Assembly: GCA_030386875.1 (NCBI GenBank)
Contig: CM059562.1
Location: 25,659,360-25,723,359 of the forward strand
Source of the DNA: Morinoia aosen
Lineage: Eukaryota; Arthropoda; Malacostraca; Amphipoda; Talitridae
DNA: 64,000 bases
Direction of reading: 5' to 3'
A model generated the notes under the pieces. It was given only the letters and a program-made list of their open reading frames with translations, made no database searches and had not been told where the DNA came from. Positions 44,101 through 57,476 of this stretch are shown piece by piece (position 1 is the first letter of the stretch; every line of letters starts with the position of its first letter). A program made the position numbers and the translations under genes.

Positions 44101-47100
44101 AGAATTTAATAAATTCTACCTAACAAAGTGCAAGTGCTCTAATCGGAACATAAAATGCAAAAAGAACCGTTTTTTCAAGTACGTAATGAAAATAAATGCT
44201 TGACAAATAATAAAAAATAAATACACAGCAGGATCAAGCGTCACTTGGTGGTTTGCGCTTTTAATATGATTTTGTATTTAAAATATTAGAGCAAAATAAA
44301 ATCACCCGGAGTCCAGGAGTGCGTTTTCAGCAGCAAATGTAAAGAAAATAATTATTTTCATCACGAAAAGAAGTCTCGCGCATGCCTCAGCAGTTTTCAT
44401 GAAAATCAAATCATCAACCACGAAACGACCAAAAATACGACAGCCAACACTGCATCGTTTAGTTTGCATTTGTATTTTTGTAAAACATGAGACAAAAACC
44501 AACACTAGCACATTCCCCGTTGAATTACCATAGAAAGTGAGGCGCTAGGAGGGCGACACGGCTGGCAGAGGCAAGATCATCTTCCCATACAGCGGGGCAT
44601 CGCGATGCTTATTTTATTGGCCTTCACAGTCCCAGCGGGTAGAATAAATTCAGGGATGGCGCTGCGAGACCAGCGCACGCAGGGGCCGCTCTTGCGGTGC
44701 GTGCAGCGCTTCCACTCGCCGGCCGAAATGTGGAGTGGGACTGTCACGCAACCAAGCGTGGTCTCTGCCAATGACCAGCGCTCGCGATTATGTGTCATGG
44801 GGCGGGTGGCAATGAGTGTTTATTTATGCCCGATTAGTAACACGAGAACGTCAATTTTAATTAAACAAAACCTCAACATGAATCGTGAACAGAGTAAGTG
44901 AAATTAGAGAATGCACGCGTTTTGGAAACAGGCTGGAAATATCGTCGAGCGTGTCATGCATCAACAGCAATATCTTCAACTTCTGTTCGTTGACTATCTG
45001 GAGGAACAATATTCCAATGTTACCAATTTACTTTCGACTTGCAGCTGTAATAAACACGACACAGCATCCTAGTGTGGCTGGCCGCCGAAAGAATACACAC
45101 GTCTTGCTAAGACAGCTGAATAACTTCCATTTCCATCACAAAATGTTCGGCACAAGACCCGTTCACAGCATCTATTCAGACTGGGATACCTACAAACGGA
45201 ACATTTATTCTGTTTTTAAAGGAAGTTCAGTATGAGAGTTGTCATTTCAAAAACCTAAACATTATTCATCTAATTTTTCATCGCACCCAACCAAGCACGT
45301 GCTACACTAGAATGAAATCATAACAGTTTCATAGGTCTCCTCTTTGCCTCGTTGCGAGCCCTTTTTTTGCCGCTTGAGCTCGATGAGCCTCCGAATTTTG
45401 GGGCTAGAAGGGCGAGAAGCCCTGCAGCCACATCCTCGCTCAGGACTTCCTGAGCCCACGTAATTTTATCTCAAATATTCGAGCGACCGAAATGCAGACG
45501 CTGAACTCGTACGAGTTTCCAGTTCCCTGGATCCCAAGTGCGCGCACGCGAAGAATGTAAAATGGCATTAGATGTGTGAAAAAGGTCTGCTCGTTCCGCT
45601 GGATTTACAGGCTCAGGAAACGGGTAAAAATTTTAAGCACACCTAAAATTTGTACGCAGCGCCGGAGAGAAATATGATTTTTGGAGAAGGAAATCTTACA
45701 GAATTAAATGTATTACAAAAAAGATTTCCTAAAATAGAAAACGCTGTTTTAGAGACATATGGAGGCAAATATTATTCAAGAAGTGGGAAAACAAGTAGAG
45801 GTTAACTCAGAACTACGAGTACAACTATTAAACCCAGAATTACTCTGCAAATGATATTGCATATTTATCTATGCACCACAAACTACGGGAAACTTTTTTT
45901 TGAGCTCGACTCCGTAAGCTCAAAAAAATTGCGTGTTCATCATGACTTTTTTAGAAGGGGCGGAATAAATACTCGAATCTGCGAGTATAAAACATATTAT
46001 TGGACCCCAAATAATGAGACTAGAAGCTCAGAAACCGCTAAAAACAACGCAGCGAGACGAAACAAAAACAACAAATGCATAGTAATTAACACAGAGGTAC
46101 GAGCGAAGGAAAGATGGATTTGAACAAATTGTAATTTTTCTTCGAATAATTCGCCTCCAGACGCTTTGTACGTAACTCTGAGCTCATAGATGAACTTTCC
46201 CACATTTTCGTGATGAGAGAATAAACTCTTCCGGCATTGTTATCCAAAGTGTTAAAACGCTGACGGCGGATATTAGCATTCGTGAAACAGAGATAATTAC
46301 TCCAAAACAATGTATCTTTTGTATATTAAAAAGTAGAGTGCCAGTAACAACTACATAAGTTCTGTATTTTTTATTCTTTTCATCATACGATGTGTCGCTA
46401 CCTTCAATTACCTAAATTTCAGGCAAAGCTTTAAATATTTTCTCTGGATTATAGAAGTAGCCTTATCTGAAAATATTACGAATTAATTACCGTCTTCCCA
46501 TGATGTGCACAGCGGCGAAATGGAGAGACATTGATATGTATTACGGTTCTCGTATACACAGATGTGACGATAATAGAAATCTGTGAAGTAAAACGACAAC
46601 CAAATACTTAAAATACTTGTACGCAAACAAGACCTCTTCGCAACGACCATTAGTAACTGGCTGAATATATGATTGAATTTAGGCGTTTAGATATCATTTT
46701 CCAATATCAAGATTGCGTAGTAGTTTTCATACTTCTACTATCGAATCACTTCTAAAATTATAAGCTCAAATTTCTCCATGGTTAAAAATGCAAAGCGGAT
46801 AATTTTATGAAATGACTCCAAAGCTCCTAAATGTTCCCAGCTCCTCTTACGAATTTCTTCGCTCCTGAGAAAGTGCTAAGAATTCCTGAAACCGCATTGA
46901 CGTTGTCATTCCACATGACGCTTTTTGGCGACGATCGACCGTGGGCAATGTCGTGTTCTAGTGTTCTATGGTCCGACGTCCATCTGAGCGCCTCGTCTCG
47001 GCCTGGAATATGGAGCGGGAACGGAGGATCATTTGTGAGGGGCAGTGAGGCGTGCGGTGCTGTTTTGGCAGGCGGGGGCTGGCCGACTGAAACTCTTAAG

Positions 47101-49772
47101 TTGCCTTCTGCTGCACCTCGTTAACAAGCACTTCATATTCAAGCTATGATAATGTGGGCTATAAATAATATACTGCGTTTTAACCACGCAATATTTTTCA
47201 CAACACTCCTTTGATATTTCGCTACAGTGGGCGTAGAATAATAGCATAGAATGTAACAATATATATCAATGAAAAAATGAAATGTAATTAGCACACGAGA
47301 GCAAAATCACGCCCCACACTAATGATTGTTAATAGACCACAGCGCAAAATACCGTACATTCAGAAGAAAATTATTCACCTAAAAATATCCAAGACGTAAA
47401 ATTATAAGGGAGTAAAGGAGTGCATGTAAAGTTTACCAGGGTTGGTATTAAAAAACCCACACATAAAATACCTATAAAACCCACAAAAAAACCCTAGTCT
47501 AGGGTTTTTTCTTAAATTTAGTCACATATGAATGCAAAAAGCTGTAAAAAAAGCACAGTGCAGGTTTTATTGTCTTCATTTTATCGACTCCATTTCCAAA
47601 CTTAATATACTGAACATAATTTGAACCTTAATTATCATATTAGGCATCACAGTAAATGACAGCCTCTCTCAAAATTCGAGACTAATCATACACAGGACTA
47701 TATGACATTTTCATTTCTGGAACGTTCCCTGAACCAGAAAAAAACGCTGGTAGAGGATGAAGGTATGGAAAAGTGTTCTGAACTCGAAGCACAAAATGAA
47801 AGTCAAAATTAAAATTAGTGTCAACAATTTATTGTAGCAGTTGCTTTGGCTAAAAATTGCACAGTGATGCGTTGGGAAACTGTAATCCCTAGAACACCTT
47901 ACATAAAACAACCATGGTCTTCATTATACTGAAAAACATAATGAGTTCAAAATTTTCCAGTATGAAGTTTTTGATACGAAATTGGAAGTGATGCTCTATA
48001 CAATTAAATATTTACAAATTTCATCCAATACTCTAGTTTTTCCCCAAACATGAATCTAACTGGAACATCAACATCAAAAACGGTAAATGTCAGCTGCAGC
48101 GATTATAAATTAACATGTTTAGTCCCTGTAGTTCCTTAACACTAAGCTAAACAACGGCATTTTGCTTTAAAATCACGTTCTCGATAGTTCAACCAGCCAG
48201 CTGTCCAGTGCACATCCTCACTTAAGATCGCTTTGACTTTCCATGATGAAGATTCACAGGTAAAGCACATCAAATGGAAATCTCGAACTGGTCTATTTTT
48301 TGGAGAAAATAAAACCAACACATCTAAAAATATCACGATAAAAACATAAGTTTCGGATAATAAAAAATCCATCTTTAGAGCTCTGTAAAATAAATTTGGG
48401 TGTTAAGAACTGAAAGAATCATCTAAATAACCCCCCAAAATGGGCAATAGTAAAGCTAAAAAACATTGGAAGTGCTAAAAAACAATGAAAAACTTCACCG
48501 GAAGTGATGCGGCACCGCAGTGGTATGCCAATGTATAATTTAGCTCAAAATTATTCGCACCCCATTATTATTATTATTTTGAATATATTTTCATAAAACC
48601 TCCCATAGGCAACTTTTCTTCGTATTTCTTATAAATTTAATGTACCACATCATTAACATTAGATTTTCTTTTTAAACATTTACTAAGTAAAGGATATCGA
48701 TGCGTAATTTTCAACAGGTTGACGTCCCTAACTTAAAAATTCCGATCAAAACCGCTTAATGACGTATAGGCTTGACAGCCACGTACCGCGTCTAACGAAC
48801 CTTGGAACGTGACATCATTCCGCCCACAGACTCACCACCAGAAGGACTGTAACATTCCACCAACACCAGCTCATCAGGGCATGGTGGGGACTACAACCTG
48901 ATGACAATTTTATCATCAAAATATGGAGTTTAACCTTCGGACTTTGACTGCAGTCACAGTCATTTATCTTGTACCTTTCAATGTTTCAACTAGATCACCC
49001 TACGTTCCATTTTGCAAGTGCCGAGAAGAAATAAACGAGTCCTAGTGCTCAATTTCGGTTCAGCGAAAACCAAACAAGTTAGTATCACCATTTACATGCG
49101 TTCAAGTTGAGTTGTTTTATTCATAATTACTGATTCACGCTTAGGATTTTGTTTGGTGCGAGCAATTCTTCAGATTTCTTTTCGTCAACAGAAAATTTAT
49201 AAATCGGTTCAGGTCTTCTTACTTCCTTGTTTGAAGAATGTTTGCAAGTGTCACCGAAGTTATTGATAGTCGAGAGGATAAAAAATGGTTAGAACAAATC
49301 TTAAAGTTTTAATGAATGTTTATAATTATAATACAAGTATATGATGATCCACATCAACGACTGATATAAAGTTATGAAAATACTCTCAATTAACAACTTT
49401 TCGCTGATATTATTGATACATACTCTATTGAAATTTATTGATTACGATTAATAGTGACAAAAAATAATAATAAATGAGGGAATTTTCAGGAGACAATCGG
49501 AACCTTGACATTGTGATAATGTTTATTACTAAAGAACAATCACGAAGATGTCCATCTTAACGGACAACCCTATTGATTTTTCTACTCAATGATAACGATT
49601 TTTGTGTCTACCACTAGATTTAGCTGTCATTTAATTGTCTGCGTCTTTCAAGAAGTAACGAATCACTGTTTTACTGCAATAAACTTCAGGGGTGATAGCA
49701 TGCTATGAAAAACCTTGCTTTTGCTGTTCAATGATTAGACCAAGTTCGAAGGCAGATACTTAACTGGCCTTG
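41148..49772. other. Long gene-poor stretch
   Basis: No recognised gene or complete element. Items seen: a (GT)n tract near 41467-41482, an 18-bp-arm hairpin at 42608-42654 (ATTCAATTAATTGATTT), and a near-perfect 25-nt palindrome at 47486-47510 (AAAAACCCTAG on each side of a T). GC-richer islands occur near 42060-42190, 43740-43930, 44540-44820 and 46980-47110. Open frames up to 122 codons, for example minus 41981-41613 and plus 44885-45235, lack motifs and overlap others. Some islands could be regulatory, but nothing here proves it. Confidence 0.35.
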
Positions 49773-49788
49773 GGTTGATTGATTGATT

Positions 49789-50146
49789 ATTATTATTATT
49801 ATATAAGAAATTTTAGCCTCCCTTAACCACGACAAAGATGTTCCAAGAGAGGAAAAAGGAAGGCACCATTTAGTATGAAGTTGAGGGAACGTGGAATCTA
49901 TGCACAAGGTGCACAGAAACAGTAAGCTAGGAAAAAAGTTCATGAAACAAGAAAAAAGTTGAAGAAGAAAGTAGTAGGTGCTGAAAAACAGGACAGCAGT
50001 GAACCGAAAAAAGATGGTCCGTAACAAAACAAAAACCTATTTAATTACAACAAAAAAGAAGCCTACCTAACCTTTAGCTCGGGCCCTCACATGGTTCCCC
50101 TGGGAGCGCTAATTCCCATAGATACAATAGTTGTATCCCCCTGAGG
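49789..50146 (-). mobile_element. Element A copy 13 (full length)
   Basis: GGTTGATTGATTGATT at 49773-49788 and 50147-50162 is a 16-bp target duplication. The element runs from a TATTATTATTATT tail through TTTAGCCTCCCTTAACCACG to CCCCCTGAGG. It inserted into the GATT-repeat tail of copy 14, so the two stand in tandem. A 99-codon minus-strand frame here is element sequence, not a gene. Confidence 0.88.
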
Positions 50147-50162
50147 GGTTGATTGATTGATT

Positions 50163-50443
50163 TTGAGAAAGTTTCAGCCTCCCTTTACCACAACAAAAAT
50201 GTTTTAAGAGAGGAAGGATGAGGACACCATTTAGTATGGAGTAAAGCGAATGCGGAATCTACGAACAAGGTGCATAAAAACAGTAACCTAAGAAAGAAGT
50301 TTAACCGAAAAAAAGATGGTCCGTAGTTAAAGCGTATTCTATTTCAACAAAAGGAAGGCTAACCTAAACTTTAACTCGGGACCTAACATAATCCCTTGGG
50401 AGCACTAATTCCTATAGATACAATATTTGTATCCCCTGAGGGG
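50163..50443 (-). mobile_element. Element A copy 14 (shortened)
   Basis: Begins TTTGAGAAAGTTTCAGCCTCCC next to the GATT tail and ends ATCCCCTGAGGGG. A middle part of about 70 bp found in other copies (between AGAAAGAAGTTT and AACCGAAAAAAAGATGG) is deleted. Confidence 0.8.
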
Positions 50444-50599
50444 CCTAATTAGCTGCTATTGACCCCCGTCGACGCTTGTAGAAGGTATTCGTTATAAGCA
50501 CAAATTCAGAGGAAAATTTCACATTCAGCTAAGTTACACAATTGCGTTTACCATCTTTCCAACTGTTTCTAGGCGCTTTCAATACGATTTAAAACATCC

Positions 50600-51005
50600 C
50601 ACTGTGAAAAAGACCCTGGTTCTCCTGTTTTGCAGTCAATCTATAGTATATGTACATCGATGAGCGTTTAGGGTCGTTATGTTGTTGAAACACTATTTAT
50701 TTATTTAGTATTTTCAGCTCAATTTTTTCAACAAAAGGGGTGAGGCATTCAGAAAAAATACGCAATAATTGGTCAGTTAAATTCATCGTTCCTTCTGCCA
50801 TATGAAGTTGCCTTGCACCCATGAGTGGAAAACAACCACATAAAATGATGCTGCCACCACAATGCATAACTGTTGGAAGAGTGCTCTTTGGTTGTCGAGT
50901 TAGCAACATAAAATACGAAGTGAAAACATGTTGGTACTTGGCCCAATAACACTTATTCTCTACAATTGATTCAACTATGGATGCAGTGAGTCGGTGATTC
51001 GCCAC
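50600..51005 (-). pseudogene. Tc1-like transposase fragment
   Basis: The minus-strand frame 51005-50697 contains YFMLLTRQPKSTLPTVMHCG and GSIILCGCFPLMGARQLHMA. This parallels the KHGGGSIMVWGCF...GQLH region of Tc1 transposases between the first two catalytic residues. Just beyond, near 50690-50660, FQQHNDPKRS matches the FQQDNDPKH motif with the catalytic aspartate changed to histidine. N- and C-terminal parts are missing or unreadable. It is a dead fragment. Confidence 0.75.
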
Positions 51006-52650
51006 TTCCCAAAAGACCCAAACAGTTAAGGAAAAGCAAATTCAGTGAAATAACCCCAAAAATCGCTGGCATTTAATTTCAATCAATTTTTCAAATTTTA
51101 AATATTTTGACGGAAAAACAGGTGCTCAGCTGCCGCCAGCGTTTAATTTGATTCTGTCAGCATTTAGTTTCATGCAATTTAATGTAATTCCGTATACTTT
51201 TGATTCAACTAAACGAAAAAGCATATATTCGGCCGTCGCGTAAGCTCCCCAGTAACTATTACTAAGCAGGTAAATTTTTGTTTTAACTGTCCACAGAGTA
51301 TTATCGAAATAATCATAGTTTTCGTTAACAATTCCATTATCACTTTCTAATTGAGCAGCAAAAGGTTTTTTCATCAGAACTAGAACTTTCCGAGCAGTGC
51401 ACATTCTCTTCTTTGTAAAAATAGAGAACTTATCTGGAAGGTTCTAGGCGTTCCACTAGAAGCATGTTCCAGGACTGTCAGTAAATCGATGCCACTAAAT
51501 CTCAATACATCTGGGACTCCTTATTGTGTTACAAACATAGTTTTATCGTCCTGTTTTATGCGTTTCTTTGTTAACTGTACGACTTACAGCTATATTTGGT
51601 TGCCAGATTTTACTACTGTGAAAAATTTTGTCTCTGGGTCACTAAAAATTTCAAACCTCAGATGTATTCCGATGTATTTAATAAAGAAAACGCATGTTCT
51701 CGGTGCGTTTCGAATGCTTGTTTCCTTCACTGTTTAAGAAGCAACGCACCAAAACTGTTTCCTGATAACCTTTTGTACCATCGAAGTCAGCGTTAATCTG
51801 CTTGAACTTCCAAGGGGATTCTCATGGTATTGAATTTGCAAGGAGCAGCTGCCGTTGGCCTAGTCAAAGCCCTCATATTCCAGCAAACAAGTGGGCAACC
51901 CTATTTCGAATTCTTCGCGTTGTTTGACGTATTCTGTTCACCGATTGTGAAAATGCTTACTCTGTGCCCGTGCTAAAGGAGCTGAGCGAATGTAGACTAC
52001 CATTAAATAAGCGTTAAGGGAAGGTTCGCACAATTTACCATTATGTTAAAGACTATTCCTGCAATATTCTTCAAATTTTGAAACCGATGAAAATAAGGGG
52101 AAAATGCAGCATAATTGAATTTCAAAATTATGATAATGAACTAGAAAATTCCTAAAAGTATTTTAGGGATACAGTTCGACGCACTTCCAATTCTTGTTAC
52201 CGAATGTTCAATTGATGAATTGTCAAAATGCATTTGGCTTTTCAGAACAAAAATTTACCACTGTGATTGGAGTCAGAATCTTGTGAATTTAAGAGAATTA
52301 AATTTTAAAACGATAAATACATTTAAACAAGAGAACAAGAATTCTTACTTCTCCACTGCTTGCTCGATAAAAGTTTAAACATAATAATGAGAACCAGCAA
52401 CGTATGATTTCGTATAATTAGAACAAACAGCGTCTTTGCGATACGTCTGAATAATTTAAAAACGTCGGTAATTCTGATCCCTCTAAAATTTAGCAACACT
52501 AAAGCGAGTCAGTTCTCTATCTACCCGCAATTAACAATTATAATTCGCTGTACGTATATTTAAGCAATGGAGCAGTTAAATGTCCGGGTAATTGTGAGCT
52601 TCATCGCGTGGGTCGAAGCCACAACCTTCACTGCAAAATTTCCAGTATTT
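51006..52650. other. Unassigned AT-rich DNA
   Basis: Frames at minus 51404-51126 and plus 51489-51796 have no recognised motif. Confidence 0.35.
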
Positions 52651-52699
52651 GTAATTAGGAAACAGTTTACGTTTGTAAGCATTTTAATGAATCTGTACA

Positions 52700-53610
52700 T
52701 GATTGAAGAGCCTCTCATGCCAAGAAAGGATTAAGTTCGAGAACCTCGTTCTTAAGCCGGCCTCAAAAGAGTCAATGCCAAGCCAACCTAAATTATCGAC
52801 ATTGGGTAAGAAAAGGCTCATCAGCATCACGCCATTTCACAGAGCTATTAAAGACTTTGACCTAACCTTCAATGCACAAGGTAGGAAGCATCTCCTAGCT
52901 AATACGATGAAAGAAGTTCGAAGAGCAAGAAAGTTTTGAACTGGTTTAAGACCAACGGATAGACCATCAATTTTTTCTGATGAGATTTTTATAGTTGATA
53001 GAGTTTGTAAATGACTAAAGATAGCTGAACAGCATCTTCGAGCACTGACGTTCAACCAACAATGACCACGGAGAAACCAGCTAGCGACAGGACTCTCTAC
53101 GTGATCTCTATATGAGGGTGACGTCTTTACTCTCTTGTTCGCCGTCAACGAAAAAGTAAATGCCAATTTTGCTTGTACATTTTGCACACAGCAATAATCC
53201 CATGGATGTAAGCCAAGGCTTCATGTAACAAGTTTATGTTCCAACAGGACTCGGCTCCAGTCCCCACAGCCAGTAAAACGGTTGTCCTGCTAAAAATGTC
53301 CAGGGTGCGATTCTTGGGGAAAAATTGTTGGCCTGCCTAATCGCCCAACCTGAACATGTAGGCTTTCGATTTTTAGCTGTAATCTGAGCCCAAACTTTGT
53401 GCGAAGCCCTAAAACAGCGTCACTCCGCAAAGAGGACATCAAAAAGGCCTTAGAGTCGTTGAAAATCCAGTTTTCGATAGCGAAAAGAAGTCGCCATGTC
53501 TGAAGTCATCATGTATGGAATAAAACTTTTGTTCCCTGGTCTGCTAAATCAAATGTCAAAATTTCGATGTAGTATCTTTCTTTATCCTTGAGTTATCAGG
53601 ATTTAAGCCC
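52700..53610 (+). pseudogene. Tc1/mariner-superfamily transposase pseudogene
   Basis: Plus-strand frames contain RAIKDFDLTFNAQGRKHLL, then RPSIFSDEIFIVDRV with the first catalytic aspartate block. Next come FMFQQDSAPVPTASKTVVLL (about 53236-53295) with the second, and WPA-stop-SPNLN...FDF with the third region. WNK-type sequence follows. Several stops and frame changes interrupt it. In functional relatives this is the DDE/D integrase that moves the element. The distance between the last two aspartates is about 39 codons including two stops. No terminal repeats were identified. Confidence 0.78.
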
Positions 53611-56480
53611 AGTACAGAAAAAATAAACGGATTTATCCGAAAGATTCTGTATATACGACTACGGATAACAATACTCGAGATATGAAAGGCAGGACACTAT
53701 CATTTCGAAGCAGAAGCGGGATTTATCTGTTATAAAGGAATGCAAGCTATTGGTGATCTCTATATACAATGACGAAGAGCTGTAAATTACTATATGTACT
53801 GAAAAAGAGCCCAGCGACTCGCATTGAATCCGAGGAATACAATAACAGAGTGAGAAAATGAATACAAATAACGAGTGTTAGAGAGAGACTGAGAGACAGC
53901 GAACTCTTCGACGCGCTAAATGATGATCAGAAAAGAAAAAGTTAATGAAATGAATACCAGCAGTTGAATTCAAAATTTCACGCTCGGTATTGCCATAACT
54001 TACTCTCTAAAACCCTTCCTATTGGTATTTCAGTGTGCAACTTGTATACTAAACTACACTGCAAAATTTACCGAATGAATTTCAATAATCGCCTATTTTT
54101 ACTAAGAAGTCAAAAGCACTAAATCATTTACTCACAACGGAAGAAAAGAAACCGTGAAATACGTTCTTTAGTAGTGCATTGTCACTCAAATTGGAGGAGC
54201 CATTCCATTCTACAAAATCTTTCTCCTCGCAACGCAATGTAATCACACTCATATGCAAATTCTTTGATAAACAGTATCTCATGAAATTTACTAGATATTG
54301 ATTCTCTTTGATTAAACTGTTACTTAAGCTATCAAACGAGCTCTAGCTCGAATGTTTAGGCTGTGTTCAGCCGTACCAAGTAATGAGGAAATACCTGAAG
54401 TTTAAGCTCAACTTGTGCTTAGACTAATTTCTAACATTCACACCTGTCATTCTAGGATGGATGAACGAGTTTCACCTCAATTTTCGTATGAAATGTATGA
54501 ACAAGCAATCTGATTGGATAAAATTTGTTGTGAATGTATTTTGGAAACGGCAATGTTACGCGCCTGTGTTATCGAACTATAGTTGCAGGCTGTAGATGCC
54601 TGACATAATTGAGGCTTCATCTTTTACTAGTTCACAGATAACATGGCGGAGCTCATTTAAGGGCCTCCAATGATTTGTTACGATAAGCGACATACCCTCG
54701 GTAAAATAAGGAAATCTTAGAAAATTTGCGAAAAATGCAACACAACTAGGTAACAGAAACGCGATACTGTGTCTCGCATCATCTTTCAGTCTTCTTGTCA
54801 CGTCGTTCGTGTCTTATCCTTTAAAGTCAGGCGAACTTAAAAGTTCAATTCTATAAAGGGCTCTAATTGATGGCTTTTCGAACATGTACTATAATATGTT
54901 CATGGAAGTTCACGGCCGAATTATTCCTTAATTTGCTATCGGTGACGGCGTGGTACTCGTGTCAGTCTAATAACACTGTAGAAATAACAATATAACATGG
55001 AAAATTCAGAAGGTTTCAAGTTTAAAGATAAATTTCCTCACCCGTGTACCTAATCAAGCAGATCAAGCAAAAACAGTTATCTCGTGTTTGATTTCACAAG
55101 CCATAAAAGAGACTAATGGAATTCCATCATTCAATTCAAATTGAGAACTGGACTCATTATGAAGCAGCGCGTCGACTTGCGTTAATCAGTAATCAATGCC
55201 AGGAGCAAAGTATTAATAAAATTAACAGAAATGAGTTCGACAGCAAATGTACCTAAAGTAAAAACATTGTTATATGCATTTTTCAGTAAAATCGTGTGGG
55301 TTAAGACCTTCTTGAATATGCGTTTTTACCTAAGTTTGGTAATCAATATTTTCACTATTCAAAAAATAAGCCAACAAACTTTTCATATAAATTCTTTCAA
55401 CCATGCCAGCAAGCATCCCTTTATTTGCTCTCTCGATAACTGACTATTTAAATTAGATACTACTCATCAAAACAAGGAAGATGTATGATTTATGAACGTC
55501 TCTCAGTATCCCAAATATAGCCAGACGCCAGAGTAAGGAGGTCGTGAACCCGTGACTCTCACGGGGGAGGAAGAAAATTACAACTCAATCAATTTTTTCT
55601 TCACTTAATTACCAGCAACATGCACCAGCCATCAAAGTTGATGCTAATAGCATTGCGACAATGTTTTTTATAAGAAACGCAAGTTTCCAATAGACGCTCA
55701 TGCGTGCTCCCTAACAGCATTTGCCTATCCGGACGTTTCTGTCAAAACAACAATGAGAATTTTCTCATCATTTATGGAAAATATCTCCCATGATAAATCA
55801 TCGCACAGTAGGGTAAATTATTAGCAAGTTTAGCGAAGTGATCTCACGTCATAGAAGAGACATCCTAATATGTAATTTCGCACCTTAGAATTACAAAACT
55901 ACGACTTGCACCATGAACGATGAAGTACTGAACGTAGGCGACATGATTGACTCGAGCGTAGGCGAATCGTCTAACCAGGTACACCTCTGCATCATCCTAG
56001 AATATCCTGTGAAACACAAATCACTACCTATATAGTTGATGCTTAAGTAGAACACCAGTTTTCATTCATGCTCGCGTTAGATGAGCAAACTGAGCATAAA
56101 TAATGAGTTGTTTGATAATTTGAAATGAACATATGCTTTCGAGGCATAGAACAAAAACCACACACATTCATTCTTTATCACGTTCTTTTGAACTGAATCA
56201 GGATTTAAGGTGTGATTTCAAGAATTATTTTGAAATGAGTCGAACAATGAAATTCTATTTCTGTGAGAGAAAACATATGATTTTAACTTTGATCTTTTTT
56301 TCTGAGTGTTTCAACACGATCATTTCAGGGTATATTTAACTAATTTAGAATTTATACACGAATGCAACCAAATCAAAATTTGCATCAATGGAGCTTTCCC
56401 AGGCTGACAATATGATGCGAGATACCTAGGAATACGCAAGAAAAAACTTCCAGTTGAAGTAGTGTAGAGCTAATTTCTCT
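53611..56480. other. Stretch without recognised genes
   Basis: AT-rich, only short frames (for example plus 55231-55443 and minus 54801-54577) without motifs. A short AG repeat sits at about 56489-56507, next to the LRR exon region. Confidence 0.35.
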
Positions 56481-56625
56481 TCAGAAGAACAGAGAGAGAG
56501 AGAGAGAAGCATTCAAAATTAGCGAACGTTAGAGTAAGTACATGTATAAGGCACAAATCCAAAGATATAGAAAATGCCATGAAAAATTGAAACTTAAAAA
56601 CTACGTCACTTCTAATAATACTCAC

Positions 56626-57476
56626 AGACTAATGACGGAGTTGCGGTAGAAATTTACGTCCCCCACAGGGACGGAGACGTAGCCGCCGGTGTCGCACACC
56701 ACGGCCACCAGCATCTCCAGGTACGTTGTGGTGTCATTGTCACTTGTAGAATTGCTTTTCTCATTGCTAATTTGACCGTCCATCCATTGAATTTTCTCTT
56801 CCACTTTCCTTTTAGGATAAGCCACGGAACCGTAGAGATCGGGAATTTGTTCTTTGATAACTTCAGGAACGAATTTAGCACCAGATGTATCAGTGTGAAG
56901 ATCGTTTTCGCGCTGGTCCCCCGAGCGTTCGGAAGAGATGTGTTGGCGTCTGTTGTCAAGCAGCTGTTTATGGACGGAATCGAAATCTAAGTTTTCAAAA
57001 GAGTGACCTTCATTCTTCTCGCTGGAAGCACTTTGGTAGGACGGATTGAGTTCAATTATTTTTTCTCTCATAGGAGGACCACGCTGGGTGTGTCCAAAGT
57101 GACGGATGTCTCGCTTACGTTTCCTGTCACCGTGTCTATGACTCGACTCTTCTTTGGGTGATGGGTCAGGTTGAAGTTTTGAGGGATGAAAAAATTTAGT
57201 GAAATTGTGTATTAATTTCGGGTGCAGTATGAACGGCAAGCTACCAACATAGCGAGACTTTTGGTTAATGAAAGAAGAGAGAAGAGTTGGAGTCGCAGAT
57301 GGTATCAAGGATGCCCAATTCTGCGAAGTAAGAGCTGGTGACGGCACTGCAGAGCAAGAACAGTTCTTTGGACAACTACCTCCAGTTAATAAAGGAGTAC
57401 TGCTCGATGGCGACGCTAGTAACAGGAATAGAAAGAGAAACGAGTTCGCCCACTTTTTCGTGAGCCGATGATCCAT
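56626..57476 (-). CDS. First coding exon of a secreted or membrane LRR protein
   Basis: I choose the ATG at 57476-57474 because it opens a strong signal peptide: MDHRLTKKW, then a FLFLFLLLA core, then small residues. Residues 35-41 form CPKNCSC, the start of an LRR N-terminal cap. The fourth cap cysteine appears only at residue 261 in VVCDTGGYVSVP, followed by NSVISL, the usual lead-in to a first leucine-rich repeat. The roughly 220 residues between are cysteine-free, polar and basic (HGDRKRKRD), probably disordered. At 56626 the reading frame meets GTGAGT, a good splice donor, leaving phase 2. Repeats and any membrane anchor must lie in later exons that I do not see. The frame stays open for 168 codons upstream, but that part lacks domain logic and is more likely 5' UTR. 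I do not recognise the gene. Confidence 0.72.

Noticed and set aside
49728..50027. 99-codon hydrophobic minus-strand frame, with a related frame at 9447-9629
   Set aside because: Both are the sense strand of element A. Most other copies break the frame.
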